Positions 1-7,970 of a stretch of 13,988 nucleotides of DNA are shown one piece after another. The first letter of the stretch is position 1. Every line of letters starts with the position of its first letter. Source of the DNA: Boseongicola sp. SB0675_bin_26 (GTDB lineage: Bacteria > Pseudomonadota > Alphaproteobacteria > Rhodobacterales > Rhodobacteraceae); the NCBI GenBank assembly GCA_009843725.1, contig VYCX01000203.1, forward strand, positions 1 to 13,988. Direction: 5' to 3'. The translations under genes were made by a program, and so were the position numbers. The notes under the pieces are model-generated. The model worked only from the letters and a program-made list of their open reading frames with translations, was not told the DNA's origin and searched no databases.

Positions 1-176
1 TGATGGCGTCGCTTGGCGTCGAGGCCGTCAAGACGTGGGCCGACAGCGGCGAGAAACCCGCGACAACGCCGGGGAAGGACTTCTTCGACACCGGCGTGGC
101 GCTGGTGACCGACAGGCCTGCCGCTGGCGTTGACTCGATCGACACCGCCGAAGGCACCGCACTCTGCTGGGGCTGA
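1..176 (+). CDS. frcB: Sugar ABC transporter substrate-binding protein, C-terminal end (FrcB-like)
   Basis: Only the last 58 codons are present; the gene enters from the left edge in the frame whose codons start at position 3 and stops at TGA 174-176. The readable end contains [22 protein letters not shown] and finishes in LCWG, the type of C-terminus found in periplasmic binding proteins of the fructose/ribose class (Peripla_BP_4). The protein would bind sugar in the periplasm and deliver it to the permease encoded 130 nt downstream. The name rests on this short segment plus the following frcC-frcA-frcK order. The signal peptide and most of the binding lobes are outside the window, so ligand specificity cannot be judged. 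Confidence 0.75.
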   Translation, partial: MASLGVEAVKTWADSGEKPATTPGKDFFDTGVALVTDRPAAGVDSIDTAEGTALCWG

Positions 177-194
177 GGCCTGCAAGCGGGACGT

Positions 195-221
195 GAAGGG
201 GCGGGTGCATTCCGCCCCTTC
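195..221 (+). terminator. Strong intergenic hairpin between frcB and frcC
   Basis: GAAGGGGCGG (195-204) pairs perfectly with CCGCCCCTTC (212-221) around a 7-nt loop, and two further G-U pairs can extend the base. It starts 18 nt after the frcB stop. No U-run follows (the next bases are GTTCGTCTGG), so a full intrinsic terminator is unlikely. Hairpins at this place in ABC importer operons commonly protect the upstream binding-protein mRNA or attenuate transcription, giving more binding protein than permease. That role is inferred from position and structure. Confidence 0.65.
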
Positions 222-306
222 GTTCGTCTGGACGGGCACCCTGAAGCCCGCCTAGACTGGCGCTTGCGGAGCGCACGCCGGCACCCGCCATTCTGAGGGG
301 AACGAA

Positions 307-1446
307 ATGTCCGAAACCACGCCGAAGGGACAGGACTTCGAATCGGCGCTGGAGCAGGCGAGCCAGAGCGCGGCGGAATTCGACGGCCACCGTTCAGGAT
401 TCATTCCGTCGCTTCAGCATCTCCTGCACACCAATCCGTCCCTGGTGCCGCTGATCGTGCTCGTGCTGTCCACGCTGAGCCTAGGCGTCTACATCGACTG
501 GGGCGCGATCTCCGTGGGCCTCGGCATCGCTCCGCCCGAAGACGTTTCGAACAGCTCGTTCAGGTTCTTCAAGGCCTTCACGCTGACGCTCATCCTGCAG
601 CAGGTCCAGATCGTGGGCGTGCTGGCCGCAGCGCAGACGCTGATCATCCTGACGGCGGGAATCGATCTCAGCGTCGGCGCCATCGCGGTGCTTTGCTCGG
701 TCATCATGGGGCAGTTCACGTTCCGCTACGGGATTCCGCCGGCTGTGTCCATTGCGATCGGTCTCGCCTTCGGCACCGCGATCGGCGCCGCTTCAGGCTG
801 GCTTGTCAGCCGGGTCAAGCTGCCGCCCTTCATCGTCACCTTGGGCATGTGGCAGATCGTCCTTGCGGCGAACTACCTGTATTCGGCAAACGAGACGATC
901 CGCAGCCAGGACATCGAGGCCCAGGCGCCCCTCCTGCAGCTGCTCGGGACCAAGTACTCGATGTACGGGGCAACCTTCACGCTTGGCGTGATTTCCATGC
1001 TGATCATCGCCTTCGCACTGGCCTATGCGCTCAGGTCCACCCCTTGGGGGCGGCATGTCTATGCCGTCGGCGATGATCCTGAGGCGGCGGAGCTTGCCGG
1101 CGTGAACAGGCACCGCACGCTCATTTCGGTCTACATGCTTGCGGGCCTGATCTGCGCGTTCGCCGGCTGGGTCATGATCGGGCGTTTCGGTTCGGTCTCG
1201 CCGTCGGCCACCACCGGAGTCATCGGCAACATCCAGGCGATCACCGCGGTGGTCATCGGCGGCATTTCGCTTTTCGGAGGCCGTGGCTCCATTCTGGGCG
1301 CCCTTTGCGGAGCGCTCATTGTGGGCGTGTTCGAGCTTGGCCTTCGCATGGCCGGCGCGGACCCGCAATGGACGTTTCTCCTGATCGGAGTGCTCATCAT
1401 TGCCGCCGTCGCGGTCGACCAGTGGATCAGGAAGGTGTCCATATGA
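307..1446 (+). CDS. frcC: Sugar ABC transporter permease (FrcC-like)
   Basis: This 379-aa inner-membrane protein is the channel subunit of a carbohydrate uptake ABC transporter of the ribose/fructose class (BPD_transp_2, RbsC-like). A hydrophilic N-terminus of about 42 residues is followed by roughly nine to ten hydrophobic segments, near residues 44-60, 100-138, 144-167, 173-190, 222-243, 271-292, 309-345 and 354-371. Family hallmarks are LTAGIDLSVGA (116-126) and the cytoplasmic loop GDDPEAAELAGV (255-266), which contacts the ATPase. The ATG at 307 follows GAGGGG (295-300) at suitable spacing. The stop TGA overlaps the ATG of the ATPase gene (ATGA, 1443-1446), indicating translational coupling. 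Fructose specificity is inferred from similarity and gene order. Confidence 0.85.
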   Translation: MSETTPKGQDFESALEQASQSAAEFDGHRSGFIPSLQHLLHTNPSLVPLIVLVLSTLSLGVYIDWGAISVGLGIAPPEDVSNSSFRFFKAFTLTLILQQVQIVGVLAAAQTLIILTAGIDLSVGAIAVLCSVIMGQFTFRYGIPPAVSIAIGLAFGTAIGAASGWLVSRVKLPPFIVTLGMWQIVLAANYLYSANETIRSQDIEAQAPLLQLLGTKYSMYGATFTLGVISMLIIAFALAYALRSTPWGRHVYAVGDDPEAAELAGVNRHRTLISVYMLAGLICAFAGWVMIGRFGSVSPSATTGVIGNIQAITAVVIGGISLFGGRGSILGALCGALIVGVFELGLRMAGADPQWTFLLIGVLIIAAVAVDQWIRKVSI

Positions 1447-2228
1447 CGGAGAGGCGTGAACCGATTCTGAGCGCAAGGAACCTGGTCAAGAAGTACGGCA
1501 GGGTCACGGCACTCGACCAATGCGACTTCGAGCTCTATCCCGACGAGGTCCTGGGCGTGATCGGCGACAACGGCGCCGGCAAGTCCACGCTCATCAAGGC
1601 GGTGTCGGGCGCCGTGATGCCGGACGAGGGCGAAGTCTATCTCGAAGGGCGGCAGGTTCACTTCACGTCGCCCATCCACGCCCGTCAGCACGGCATCGAA
1701 ACCGTGTACCAGACGCTTGCCATGTCGCCTGCCCTCTCGATCGCGGACAACATGTTCATGGGCCGCGAGTTGCGCCGGCCAGGAGTCCTGGGCACTGTCT
1801 TTCACATGCTTGATCGACCGGCGATGGAGAGGTTTGCCCGCGAAAAGCTGAGCGAGCTCGGGCTCATGACGATCCAGAACATCAAGCAGGCGGTCGAGAC
1901 TCTGTCGGGCGGCCAGCGGCAAGGCGTGGCGGTTGCGCGTGCGGCGGCGTTCGGTTCGAAAGTGATCATTCTCGATGAACCGACAGCGGCGCTTGGCGTG
2001 AAGGAAAGCCGCAGGGTGCTTGACCTGATCAACGATGTCCGGTCGCGCGGCATTCCGATCATCCTGATCAGCCACAACATGCCGCATGTGTTCGAGGTCT
2101 CGGACCGGATCCACGTCCACCGGCTTGGTCGGCGGCTCTGCGTGATTGATCCGAAGGAGCACTCGATGTCTGACGCCGTGGCCTTCATGACCGGCGCCAA
2201 GGAACCTCCTGGAGTCGAGGCCGCGTGA
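1443..2228 (+). CDS. frcA: Sugar ABC transporter ATP-binding protein (FrcA-like)
   Basis: This 261-aa cytoplasmic ATPase powers the importer. It shows Walker A GDNGAGKST (41-49), Q-loop Gln90 in TVYQ, the ABC signature LSGGQ (154-158), Walker B VIILDEP (174-180) and switch His211 in LISHNM. It has a single nucleotide-binding domain, unlike the duplicated RbsA/XylG type, which fits the FrcA class of about 260 residues. The frame is open upstream to 1305, but the ATG at 1443 overlaps the frcC stop, has AGGAAGG seven bases before it, and starts the protein at the usual place. The stop overlaps the GTG start of the kinase gene (GTGA, 2225-2228), so frcC, frcA and frcK are coupled. Confidence 0.88.
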   Translation: MTERREPILSARNLVKKYGRVTALDQCDFELYPDEVLGVIGDNGAGKSTLIKAVSGAVMPDEGEVYLEGRQVHFTSPIHARQHGIETVYQTLAMSPALSIADNMFMGRELRRPGVLGTVFHMLDRPAMERFAREKLSELGLMTIQNIKQAVETLSGGQRQGVAVARAAAFGSKVIILDEPTAALGVKESRRVLDLINDVRSRGIPIILISHNMPHVFEVSDRIHVHRLGRRLCVIDPKEHSMSDAVAFMTGAKEPPGVEAA

Positions 2229-2842
2229 CGCCCGCCCTGAAGGCTCGGACTCAGGCTGTTGCCGAAGGGATACGCGCATTGCCCGAAGGCCGGCGCCGCC
2301 TCATCGCGATTGCCGGGCCCCCTGGCGCGGGAAAATCCACGCTGGCCGCCGCCTTGGTGCAGGCGCTGGGACCGACGGCGGCGCTGGTGCCCATGGACGG
2401 GTTTCATTTCGACAACGACACCTTGACGGCGCGCGGCCTGCGGAACCGGAAAGGCGCTCCGGAAACCTTCGACCTTGAGGGGCTCTCCAGTCTGCTGGAG
2501 CAACTGATCCGCGAGGACGAGGCCGCGATACCTGCATTTGACAGGGCCTTGGACAAGGTGGTCGGTTCAAGCGCACGCGTTCAGGCGGGGCATCGCTGGG
2601 TGATCGTCGAGGGCAACTACCTTCTCCTGGATGAGCCGGGCTGGCGCGACCTGGCGTGTCAATGGGACCTTTCCGTGTATCTCGACGAGCCGCACGATGT
2701 TCTCGAGGAACGACTGGTTCATCGCTGGCTGGATCTCGGCCTGACCCTGGATGACGCGCGAGCGTGGGCGCTCGGCAATGACATTCCCAATGCCCGGCGC
2801 GTGGCCGCCGCACGGCTTCCGGCGGACCTCGTTCTTTCCTAG
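2225..2842 (+). CDS. frcK: FrcK-like P-loop kinase of the pantothenate/uridine kinase superfamily
   Basis: This 205-aa soluble P-loop kinase has Walker A GPPGAGKST (31-39), the strand-2 motif MDGFH (57-61), a KGAPETFD segment (76-83) and VEGNYLLL (128-135), all typical of the CoaA/uridine kinase-like group that includes FrcK and E. coli YggC. It starts with GTG overlapping the frcA stop and has GAGG four bases upstream. Its place as last gene of an frcBCAK operon suggests it phosphorylates the imported sugar or a derivative. The family's true substrate is poorly established and the sequence does not reveal it. Confidence 0.78.
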   Translation: MTPALKARTQAVAEGIRALPEGRRRLIAIAGPPGAGKSTLAAALVQALGPTAALVPMDGFHFDNDTLTARGLRNRKGAPETFDLEGLSSLLEQLIREDEAAIPAFDRALDKVVGSSARVQAGHRWVIVEGNYLLLDEPGWRDLACQWDLSVYLDEPHDVLEERLVHRWLDLGLTLDDARAWALGNDIPNARRVAAARLPADLVLS

Positions 2843-2916
2843 ACGGGAATGTCCCCGATGCCTGGGGTCACGGCCCGGCCCCCTCAGCGGCGTCGGTGTC
2901 CTGCGGCATCTTCAAC

Positions 2917-2937
2917 GCCGCGAGATTCCAGCGCGGC
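2917..2937. terminator. Possible hairpin between convergent genes
   Basis: GCCGCG (2917-2922) pairs with CGCGGC (2932-2937) around a 9-nt loop, in the 103-nt gap between the frcK stop and the stop of the convergent hydrolase gene. Being symmetric it could serve either strand. It is short, and only AATT follows on the plus strand, so the terminator role is tentative. Confidence 0.25.
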
Positions 2938-2945
2938 AATTGCAC

Positions 2946-3824
2946 CTAGAGCCCGTTGACCGGCACCTTCAGCATCGGCTTTCCGTCCTCGTCGGTTGGC
3001 ACTTCTCCTGCCCGCATGTTGACCTGCAGTGACGGGATGATCAGCCTGGGCATCGCCAGGGTCGCATCCCGTGCGGTCCGCATCCTGATGAACTCTTCCC
3101 GTGTCGTTCCGCCCCCGACATGAATGTTGTGCTCCCGTTCATCCTTCACGGTCGTGTCCCAGCGAATGTCGCGTCCGTTCGGTCCGTAGTCATGGCACAT
3201 GAACAGCCGCATCTCGTCCGGCAATGACAGGATTCGCACGATGCTGTCATAGAGCTCGCCAGCGTCTCCGCCGGGAAAGTCCGCCCGTGCCGAGCCGCTG
3301 TCCGGCATGAAAAGCGTGTCGCCCACAAAGGCGGCGTCTCCAACGACATGCGTCATGCAGGCCGGCGTGTGTCCGGGTGTGCACAGGGTCACGGCCTCCA
3401 TGTTTCCGACCATGTAGGTGTCGCCGTCCTCGAAGAGCCGGTCGAACTGGCTGCCGTCACGCTGGAACTCCGTTCCCTCGTTGAAGATCTTGCCAAAGGT
3501 TTCCTGAACCACGAGGATTTTCGAGCCGATCCCGATCTTCCCGCCAATCTTGTCCTGAATGTAGGGAGCGGCGGAAAGGTGGTCCGCATGGACGTGCGTC
3601 TCGATGATCCAGTCGAGCACAAGGCCCCGCTCCGTCACTTCCATGATCAACGCGTCGGCATGTTCGTGCGTGATGCGTCCGGCGGCGTAGTCAATGTCCA
3701 TGACGCTGTCGAATATCGCGCAATGGTCGCTGTCGGGATCTTTGACGATGTAGCTGATCGTGTTCGAGGCCTCGTCGAAATGGCCTGACACATCCGGCTG
3801 CACGTCCAGGTTGAAACTGTTCAT
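2946..3824 (-). CDS. MBL-fold metallo-hydrolase, ETHE1/Blh persulfide dioxygenase-like
   Basis: This 292-aa protein has the metallo-beta-lactamase fold. HVHADH at residues 77-82 is the HxHxDH metal motif, followed by His152 in PGHTPAC, Asp169 in VGDTLFMPD and His211 in CHDYGP. The stretch DSGSARADF (175-183) matches the DxGxxRxDF signature of ETHE1-type persulfide dioxygenases, which oxidise glutathione persulfide to sulfite with one Fe(II). There is no rhodanese domain. The ATG at 3822-3824 has GGGAGG seven bases upstream on its strand. It stands alone between two rightward operons and converges on frcK, so the context gives no functional hint. A glyoxalase II-like activity is the main alternative. 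Confidence 0.82.
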   Translation of the reverse strand: MNSFNLDVQPDVSGHFDEASNTISYIVKDPDSDHCAIFDSVMDIDYAAGRITHEHADALIMEVTERGLVLDWIIETHVHADHLSAAPYIQDKIGGKIGIGSKILVVQETFGKIFNEGTEFQRDGSQFDRLFEDGDTYMVGNMEAVTLCTPGHTPACMTHVVGDAAFVGDTLFMPDSGSARADFPGGDAGELYDSIVRILSLPDEMRLFMCHDYGPNGRDIRWDTTVKDEREHNIHVGGGTTREEFIRMRTARDATLAMPRLIIPSLQVNMRAGEVPTDEDGKPMLKVPVNGL

Positions 3825-3886
3825 GGAACCTCCCGGTCAATGCGCCATCGACACGCTCTCGCAGCGCCTTGCGAATGCTGGCTGCC

Positions 3887-3892
3887 ACTATA
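3887..3892 (-). promoter_or_regulatory. Possible -10 element for the MBL hydrolase gene
   Basis: On the minus strand the sequence reads TATAGT, 62 nt upstream of the hydrolase start. The hexamer 17 nt before it (CTGTTC) is a weak -35. The call rests mainly on the -10 match in otherwise GC-rich DNA. Confidence 0.3.
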
Positions 3893-4090
3893 GCAGCGGG
3901 CGCGGTCATGAACAGGTACGCTGCGCACGACGCCGTCAGGCGCCAAGGATTTCGGCAAGGGCGCGCCGGGCGGGCGTTGGCGCGGGACATGGTCACGCGT
4001 GCGCAAGCCGTGCCGGCTGCAATTTTGGGCTGTTGCGAGGTCGGTGATGGGCCTATTGCGTGGATCAGGCGGCCATTTTCGGAGCGCGGG

Positions 4091-5278
4091 ATGACCTCAC
4101 TTGCCATGCACCTTCAAGCCGAGCTGGACCGGCTGAAATCAGCCGGCCTCTACAAGGCGGAGCGGATCATCAACGGCTGGCAGGCCGGAACCGTGAAGCT
4201 CTCGACCGGTCAGGATGTCATCAACCTTTGCGCGAACAACTATCTCGGCCTTTCCGGCAATGCAGGGCTTGTTGCAGCCGGACAGGAGGCTCTTGAGCGC
4301 TACGGATACGGGATGTCGTCCGTTCGCTTCATCTGCGGCACGCAGGACGTGCACAAGGATCTCGAGGCAAGGCTCTCGGCATTCCTGGGATTCGAGGACA
4401 CGATCCTGTACTCCAGCTGCTTCGACGCGAACGCCGGCCTGTTCGAGACGATCCTCGGGCCCGAGGATGCAGTGATTTCGGACGCCCTCAATCACGCGTC
4501 GATCATCGACGGCATCCGGCTCTGCAAGGCAAGGCGGCTTCGCTACGCGAACTCCGACATGGCCGATCTCGAGGCGCAGCTCCGGGCCGCCGCCGACGCA
4601 CGGTTCAGGCTCGTCGCGACGGACGGCGTTTTCTCGATGGACGGACATGTCGCGCCCCTTTCCGAAATCTGCGATCTTGCCGAGCGACATGACGCCATGG
4701 TCATGGTCGATGACAGCCATGCGGTCGGCGTCATGGGTCCGGCCGGACGTGGCAGCATCGAGCATTGCGGCGTGATGGGGAGGGTCGACATCGTGACCGG
4801 AACGCTTGGCAAGGCTCTCGGCGGTGCATCAGGTGGCTACGTCGCGGCAGGGCGCGAGGTCGTCGACTGGCTTCGTCAGCGGTCCAGGCCCTACCTGTTC
4901 TCGAACACCCTCGCGCCGGTCATTGCGGCGACGTCGATCAAGGTGCTCGACTTGCTGGAAGCTTCCACCGCACGGCGAGACAGGCTCATGGAGAACACGG
5001 CTCGTTTCCGAACGTGCCTGAGCCAGGCCGGGTTCGACCTCCTGCCGGGCGCGCACCCGATCATTCCCGTGATGCTTCGCGACCCGGTGCTTGCCCAGGA
5101 CATGGCGGCACGACTCGACCGGAAGGGCGTCTACGTCGCCCCGTTCAGCTTTCCCGTCGTGCCCAGGGGCCGGGACCGGATTCGCACCCAGATGTCGGCG
5201 GCGCATGGCCGCGACGAGCTCGACCGCGCAATCGACGCGTTCATCGAGGTCGGCCATGACATGGGAGTCCTGGAATGA
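4091..5278 (+). CDS. kbl: Glycine C-acetyltransferase (2-amino-3-ketobutyrate CoA ligase)
   Basis: This 395-aa PLP enzyme of the alpha-oxoamine synthase family cleaves 2-amino-3-ketobutyrate with CoA to glycine and acetyl-CoA, the second step of threonine breakdown. Visible hallmarks are [10 protein letters not shown] (45-54), the His-containing NHASIIDG (134-141), MVDDSHAVG (205-213) at the PLP ring, and GTLGKALGG (237-245), where Lys241 forms the Schiff base. E. coli Kbl has 398 residues, so the length fits. The frame is open back to 3869, but ATG 4091 has GGAG six bases upstream and aligns with the family N-terminus. The stop overlaps the tdh start (ATGA), so the two are coupled. 5-aminolevulinate synthase and KAPA synthase are relatives; linkage to tdh decides for Kbl. 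Confidence 0.93.
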   Translation: MTSLAMHLQAELDRLKSAGLYKAERIINGWQAGTVKLSTGQDVINLCANNYLGLSGNAGLVAAGQEALERYGYGMSSVRFICGTQDVHKDLEARLSAFLGFEDTILYSSCFDANAGLFETILGPEDAVISDALNHASIIDGIRLCKARRLRYANSDMADLEAQLRAAADARFRLVATDGVFSMDGHVAPLSEICDLAERHDAMVMVDDSHAVGVMGPAGRGSIEHCGVMGRVDIVTGTLGKALGGASGGYVAAGREVVDWLRQRSRPYLFSNTLAPVIAATSIKVLDLLEASTARRDRLMENTARFRTCLSQAGFDLLPGAHPIIPVMLRDPVLAQDMAARLDRKGVYVAPFSFPVVPRGRDRIRTQMSAAHGRDELDRAIDAFIEVGHDMGVLE

Positions 5279-6312
5279 GAAGCGACATGAAGGCCCTCGT
5301 GAAGGCCCGGCCGGAGGAAGGCCTCTGGATGCAGCGGGTGCCGGTGCCTGAGCCAGGCGCTGACGAGGTGCTGATCAAGGTCGGGAAGTCGGCCATATGC
5401 GGGACAGACGTCCATATCTGGAAATGGGACGAGTGGTCCGCGAGCACCGTGCCCGTTCCCATGGTCGTCGGCCATGAATTCTGCGGCAGGATCGTCGAAT
5501 GCGGCAATGCGGCGACCAGGTACCGTGCCGGGCAGCGGGTCGCTGGCGAAGGTCACGTGGTTTGCGGCGCCTGCCGGAACTGTCGCGCCGGGCGCGGCCA
5601 TCTTTGCAGGAACACGGTGGGCGTGGGCGTCCATCGCCCGGGCAGCTTTGCCGAGTACGTCTGCCTTCCGGAAAGCAACGTGGTGCCGCTCCCGGACGCC
5701 ATCCCGGACGAGATTGCGGCGATTCTCGATCCGCTCGGCAACGCGGTCCATACCGCGCTCAGCTTCGATCTCGTGGGAGAGGACGTTCTGGTTGCCGGGG
5801 CTGGCCCCATCGGCATCATGGGCGCGCTGGTCGCACAAAACGTCGGTGCCAGAAAGGTGGTCATAACCGACATCAGCGCGTATCGCCGCGACCTGGCGCG
5901 CAGGCTGGGCGTCGAGCATGTCGTGGATGCGGCCACCGAGGACCTGGACGACGTCATGACCAGGATCGGCATGACGGAAGGGTTCGACGTCGGCCTGGAA
6001 ATGTCCGGCGCCGCTCCTGCCCTGCGTGACATGATCGACAAGATGAACAACGGCGGGAAGATCGCGCTTCTTGGAATCGCGCCGACCGAATTCGCGGTCG
6101 ACTGGAACAAGATCATCTTCAAGATGCTCAACGTGAAGGGGATCTATGGCCGCGAAATGTACGAGACCTGGTACAAGATGATCGCCCTTCTGCAGTCGGG
6201 ACTTGATGTGTCCGGCCTCATCACGCACCGCATTCACGTCGACGATTTCGGCGAGGGGTTTGCCGCAATGCTGTCGGGCGAAGCGGGAAAGGTCGTGATG
6301 GACTGGAACTGA
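5275..6312 (+). CDS. tdh: L-threonine 3-dehydrogenase
   Basis: This is a zinc-dependent medium-chain dehydrogenase that oxidises L-threonine to 2-amino-3-ketobutyrate with NAD+, the substrate of Kbl. In 345-aa numbering, catalytic zinc ligands are Cys42 in ICGTDVH and His67-Glu68 in GHE. Structural zinc ligands are Cys97, Cys100, Cys103 and Cys111, and the Rossmann motif is [11 protein letters not shown] (173-183). The sequence is close to E. coli Tdh through most of its length. ATG 5275 overlaps the kbl stop and has GGGAG seven bases upstream. Starting instead at ATG 5287 (MKALVKA) would give exactly the 341 residues of E. coli Tdh, and homology begins there, so the true start may be 5287. 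Confidence 0.94.
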   Translation: MRSDMKALVKARPEEGLWMQRVPVPEPGADEVLIKVGKSAICGTDVHIWKWDEWSASTVPVPMVVGHEFCGRIVECGNAATRYRAGQRVAGEGHVVCGACRNCRAGRGHLCRNTVGVGVHRPGSFAEYVCLPESNVVPLPDAIPDEIAAILDPLGNAVHTALSFDLVGEDVLVAGAGPIGIMGALVAQNVGARKVVITDISAYRRDLARRLGVEHVVDAATEDLDDVMTRIGMTEGFDVGLEMSGAAPALRDMIDKMNNGGKIALLGIAPTEFAVDWNKIIFKMLNVKGIYGREMYETWYKMIALLQSGLDVSGLITHRIHVDDFGEGFAAMLSGEAGKVVMDWN

Positions 6313-6321
6313 AGAGCCGCT

Positions 6322-6356
6322 GACGGCGGCTTCCCGCATTCGGGAACGCCGCCGTC
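6322..6356 (+). terminator. Strong hairpin after tdh
   Basis: GACGGCGGC (6322-6330) pairs with GCCGCCGTC (6348-6356). An inner stem TTCCCG/CGGGAA continues around a CATT loop with one bulged C, giving 15 pairs in all. It begins 10 nt after the tdh stop. There is no T-run, so it may act as a terminator, an mRNA-protecting hairpin or a partial block before the methyltransferase gene about 60 nt downstream. Confidence 0.6.
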
Positions 6357-6416
6357 GCGCGCGTGACCGCTTGAACGGCTCGATGCGCCGGACAGGAAGT
6401 TCAGGAAGGAGACGCC

Positions 6417-7970
6417 ATGGCTGCCCAAGAAGCCCCACGCGCCCGGGCTGGAGGACGCGCCGCGCGCCGCGCCCTCAGGACGGCACCGAGTTTCGACATG
6501 CTGCCGGCGCTGGCCGGAACCCTGCCGCTCTGCGAGGTCATGGACGCTTCAGGGGTCGAGCGCATCGACGCCGCGTCGATGCATGTCCTCGAAGACGTGG
6601 GCGTGCTGTTCCGTGATCCCGTGGCGCTGAGTGACTGGAAGCGGGCCGGAGCCAAGGTCGAGGGCGAGATGGTGCACCTCGACCGCGGTCTCGTGCGCGA
6701 GCTGATCGCCACGATTCCGTCCGAGTTCACCTATCACGCGCGCGATCCCGGCAAGAACGTCAGGCTGGGCGGCCGCAGTTCGGTCTTCGTCCCGATGTCT
6801 GGTGCACCCTACCTGCGCGATCTCGACGACGTGCGAAGGAGCCCGACGCTCGAAGATCTCGCGATGTTTCACAAGCTCAGCCACATGCTTCCGGCCATGC
6901 ACTCGACGTCGCATCACATCGTCGAGCCGATGGACCATCCGGTCAGCCACCGGCATCTCCGCATCACCTATTCGTCGATGAAGCACTCGGACAAGATGTT
7001 CATGGGCATGACGACCAGCCCGAAGAACGCCGAAGACGTGATGGAGATGTGCGCGATCCTCTTCGGCGAGGATTTCATGGAAGCGCATCCAGTGTGCACT
7101 GGCAACTGCAACGGCAACTCCCCCTTGGTCTGGGACGAGACCATGCTGGGCGCGATGCGCGCGTTTGCGCGGCGCAACCAGCCGGTTCTCTGCTCTCCCT
7201 TCGTGCTTGGCGGGGCCAACACGCCCGCCAGCGTGCCGGCGGCGGTCGCGCAGCTGAACGCGGAAGCGCTGTCCGCGCTTGCCTATACGCAGGTCGTCCG
7301 CAAGGGTGCGCCGGCGATCTACGGCCACTATCTTTCGACGGTAAGCATGAAGTCCGGAGCGCCCATGGCCGGAACGCCCGAGATCAGCCTGATGAACTTC
7401 ATGATCGGGCAGATGGCGCGGCACTACGGTGTTCCGTGGCGCAGCTCGAACACGCTGGGCGGCGCCAAGGTGTTCGATGCGCAGGCCGGCTACGAAAGCG
7501 CCGCGACGCTGGCGGCGGTGATTCACGCCGGCGCGCACTACATTTGGCACTCGGCGGGCTGGAACGAGGCGGGCATGCATTGCTCGGTTGCCAAGTTCGT
7601 CGTCGACGCCGAACAGTGCGCGATGGCGTATCGCATGGCCCGGGGCCCTAGGTGGCATGACTTCGACCAGGCGGTGTCGGCCGTGTCCGACATCGGCCCG
7701 GGAGGACACTACCTGGGCCATCCGCATACGCAGGAGAATTTCCAGACGGCTTTCTTCCTTCCCGAACTGTTCGACAACAACTCTGTCGAGCAGTGGATTG
7801 CGGAGGGCTCCATGGACGCCACCGAGCGGGCGCTCAAGCACGCGAGAAAGCTCCTGGCCGACTACGAGGCGCCCGGGCTGGATCAGGGAGTGGACGAGGC
7901 CCTCCGCGACTACATCGCGCGGCGCGAGCGCGAGATACCCGCGGCGGAAGAGCTGAACCAGACCTGCTGA
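6417..7970 (+). CDS. Trimethylamine methyltransferase (MttB) family protein, non-pyrrolysine type
   Basis: This 517-aa protein belongs to the MttB/COG5598 family, whose members transfer a methyl group from a quaternary or tertiary amine to a cobalamin-binding partner. Recognisable stretches are HPVCTGNCNGNSPLVWD (224-240), SPFVLGGANTPASVPAAVAQ (260-279), SGAPMAGTPEISLMNF (313-328) and GWNEAGMHCS (381-390). There is no in-frame TAG, so it is not a pyrrolysine enzyme. Characterised non-Pyl members act on glycine betaine, proline betaine, carnitine or gamma-butyrobetaine. ATG 6417 has AAGGAG five bases upstream; the basic Ala/Arg-rich first 23 residues look like a family-variable tail. It lies 104 nt after tdh, beyond a hairpin, and no corrinoid protein or reactivase gene is in the window. 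The substrate is unknown. Confidence 0.85.
   Translation: MAAQEAPRARAGGRAARRALRTAPSFDMLPALAGTLPLCEVMDASGVERIDAASMHVLEDVGVLFRDPVALSDWKRAGAKVEGEMVHLDRGLVRELIATIPSEFTYHARDPGKNVRLGGRSSVFVPMSGAPYLRDLDDVRRSPTLEDLAMFHKLSHMLPAMHSTSHHIVEPMDHPVSHRHLRITYSSMKHSDKMFMGMTTSPKNAEDVMEMCAILFGEDFMEAHPVCTGNCNGNSPLVWDETMLGAMRAFARRNQPVLCSPFVLGGANTPASVPAAVAQLNAEALSALAYTQVVRKGAPAIYGHYLSTVSMKSGAPMAGTPEISLMNFMIGQMARHYGVPWRSSNTLGGAKVFDAQAGYESAATLAAVIHAGAHYIWHSAGWNEAGMHCSVAKFVVDAEQCAMAYRMARGPRWHDFDQAVSAVSDIGPGGHYLGHPHTQENFQTAFFLPELFDNNSVEQWIAEGSMDATERALKHARKLLADYEAPGLDQGVDEALRDYIARREREIPAAEELNQTC

Noticed and set aside
3869..4090. In-frame upstream extension of kbl
   Set aside because: The extra 74 residues have no family similarity; ATG 4091 has a GGAG site and gives the usual length.
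5131..6438. 435-codon open frame on the minus strand opposite kbl/tdh
   Set aside because: It covers genes with strong family motifs on the other strand and reads as Arg/His-rich shadow sequence.
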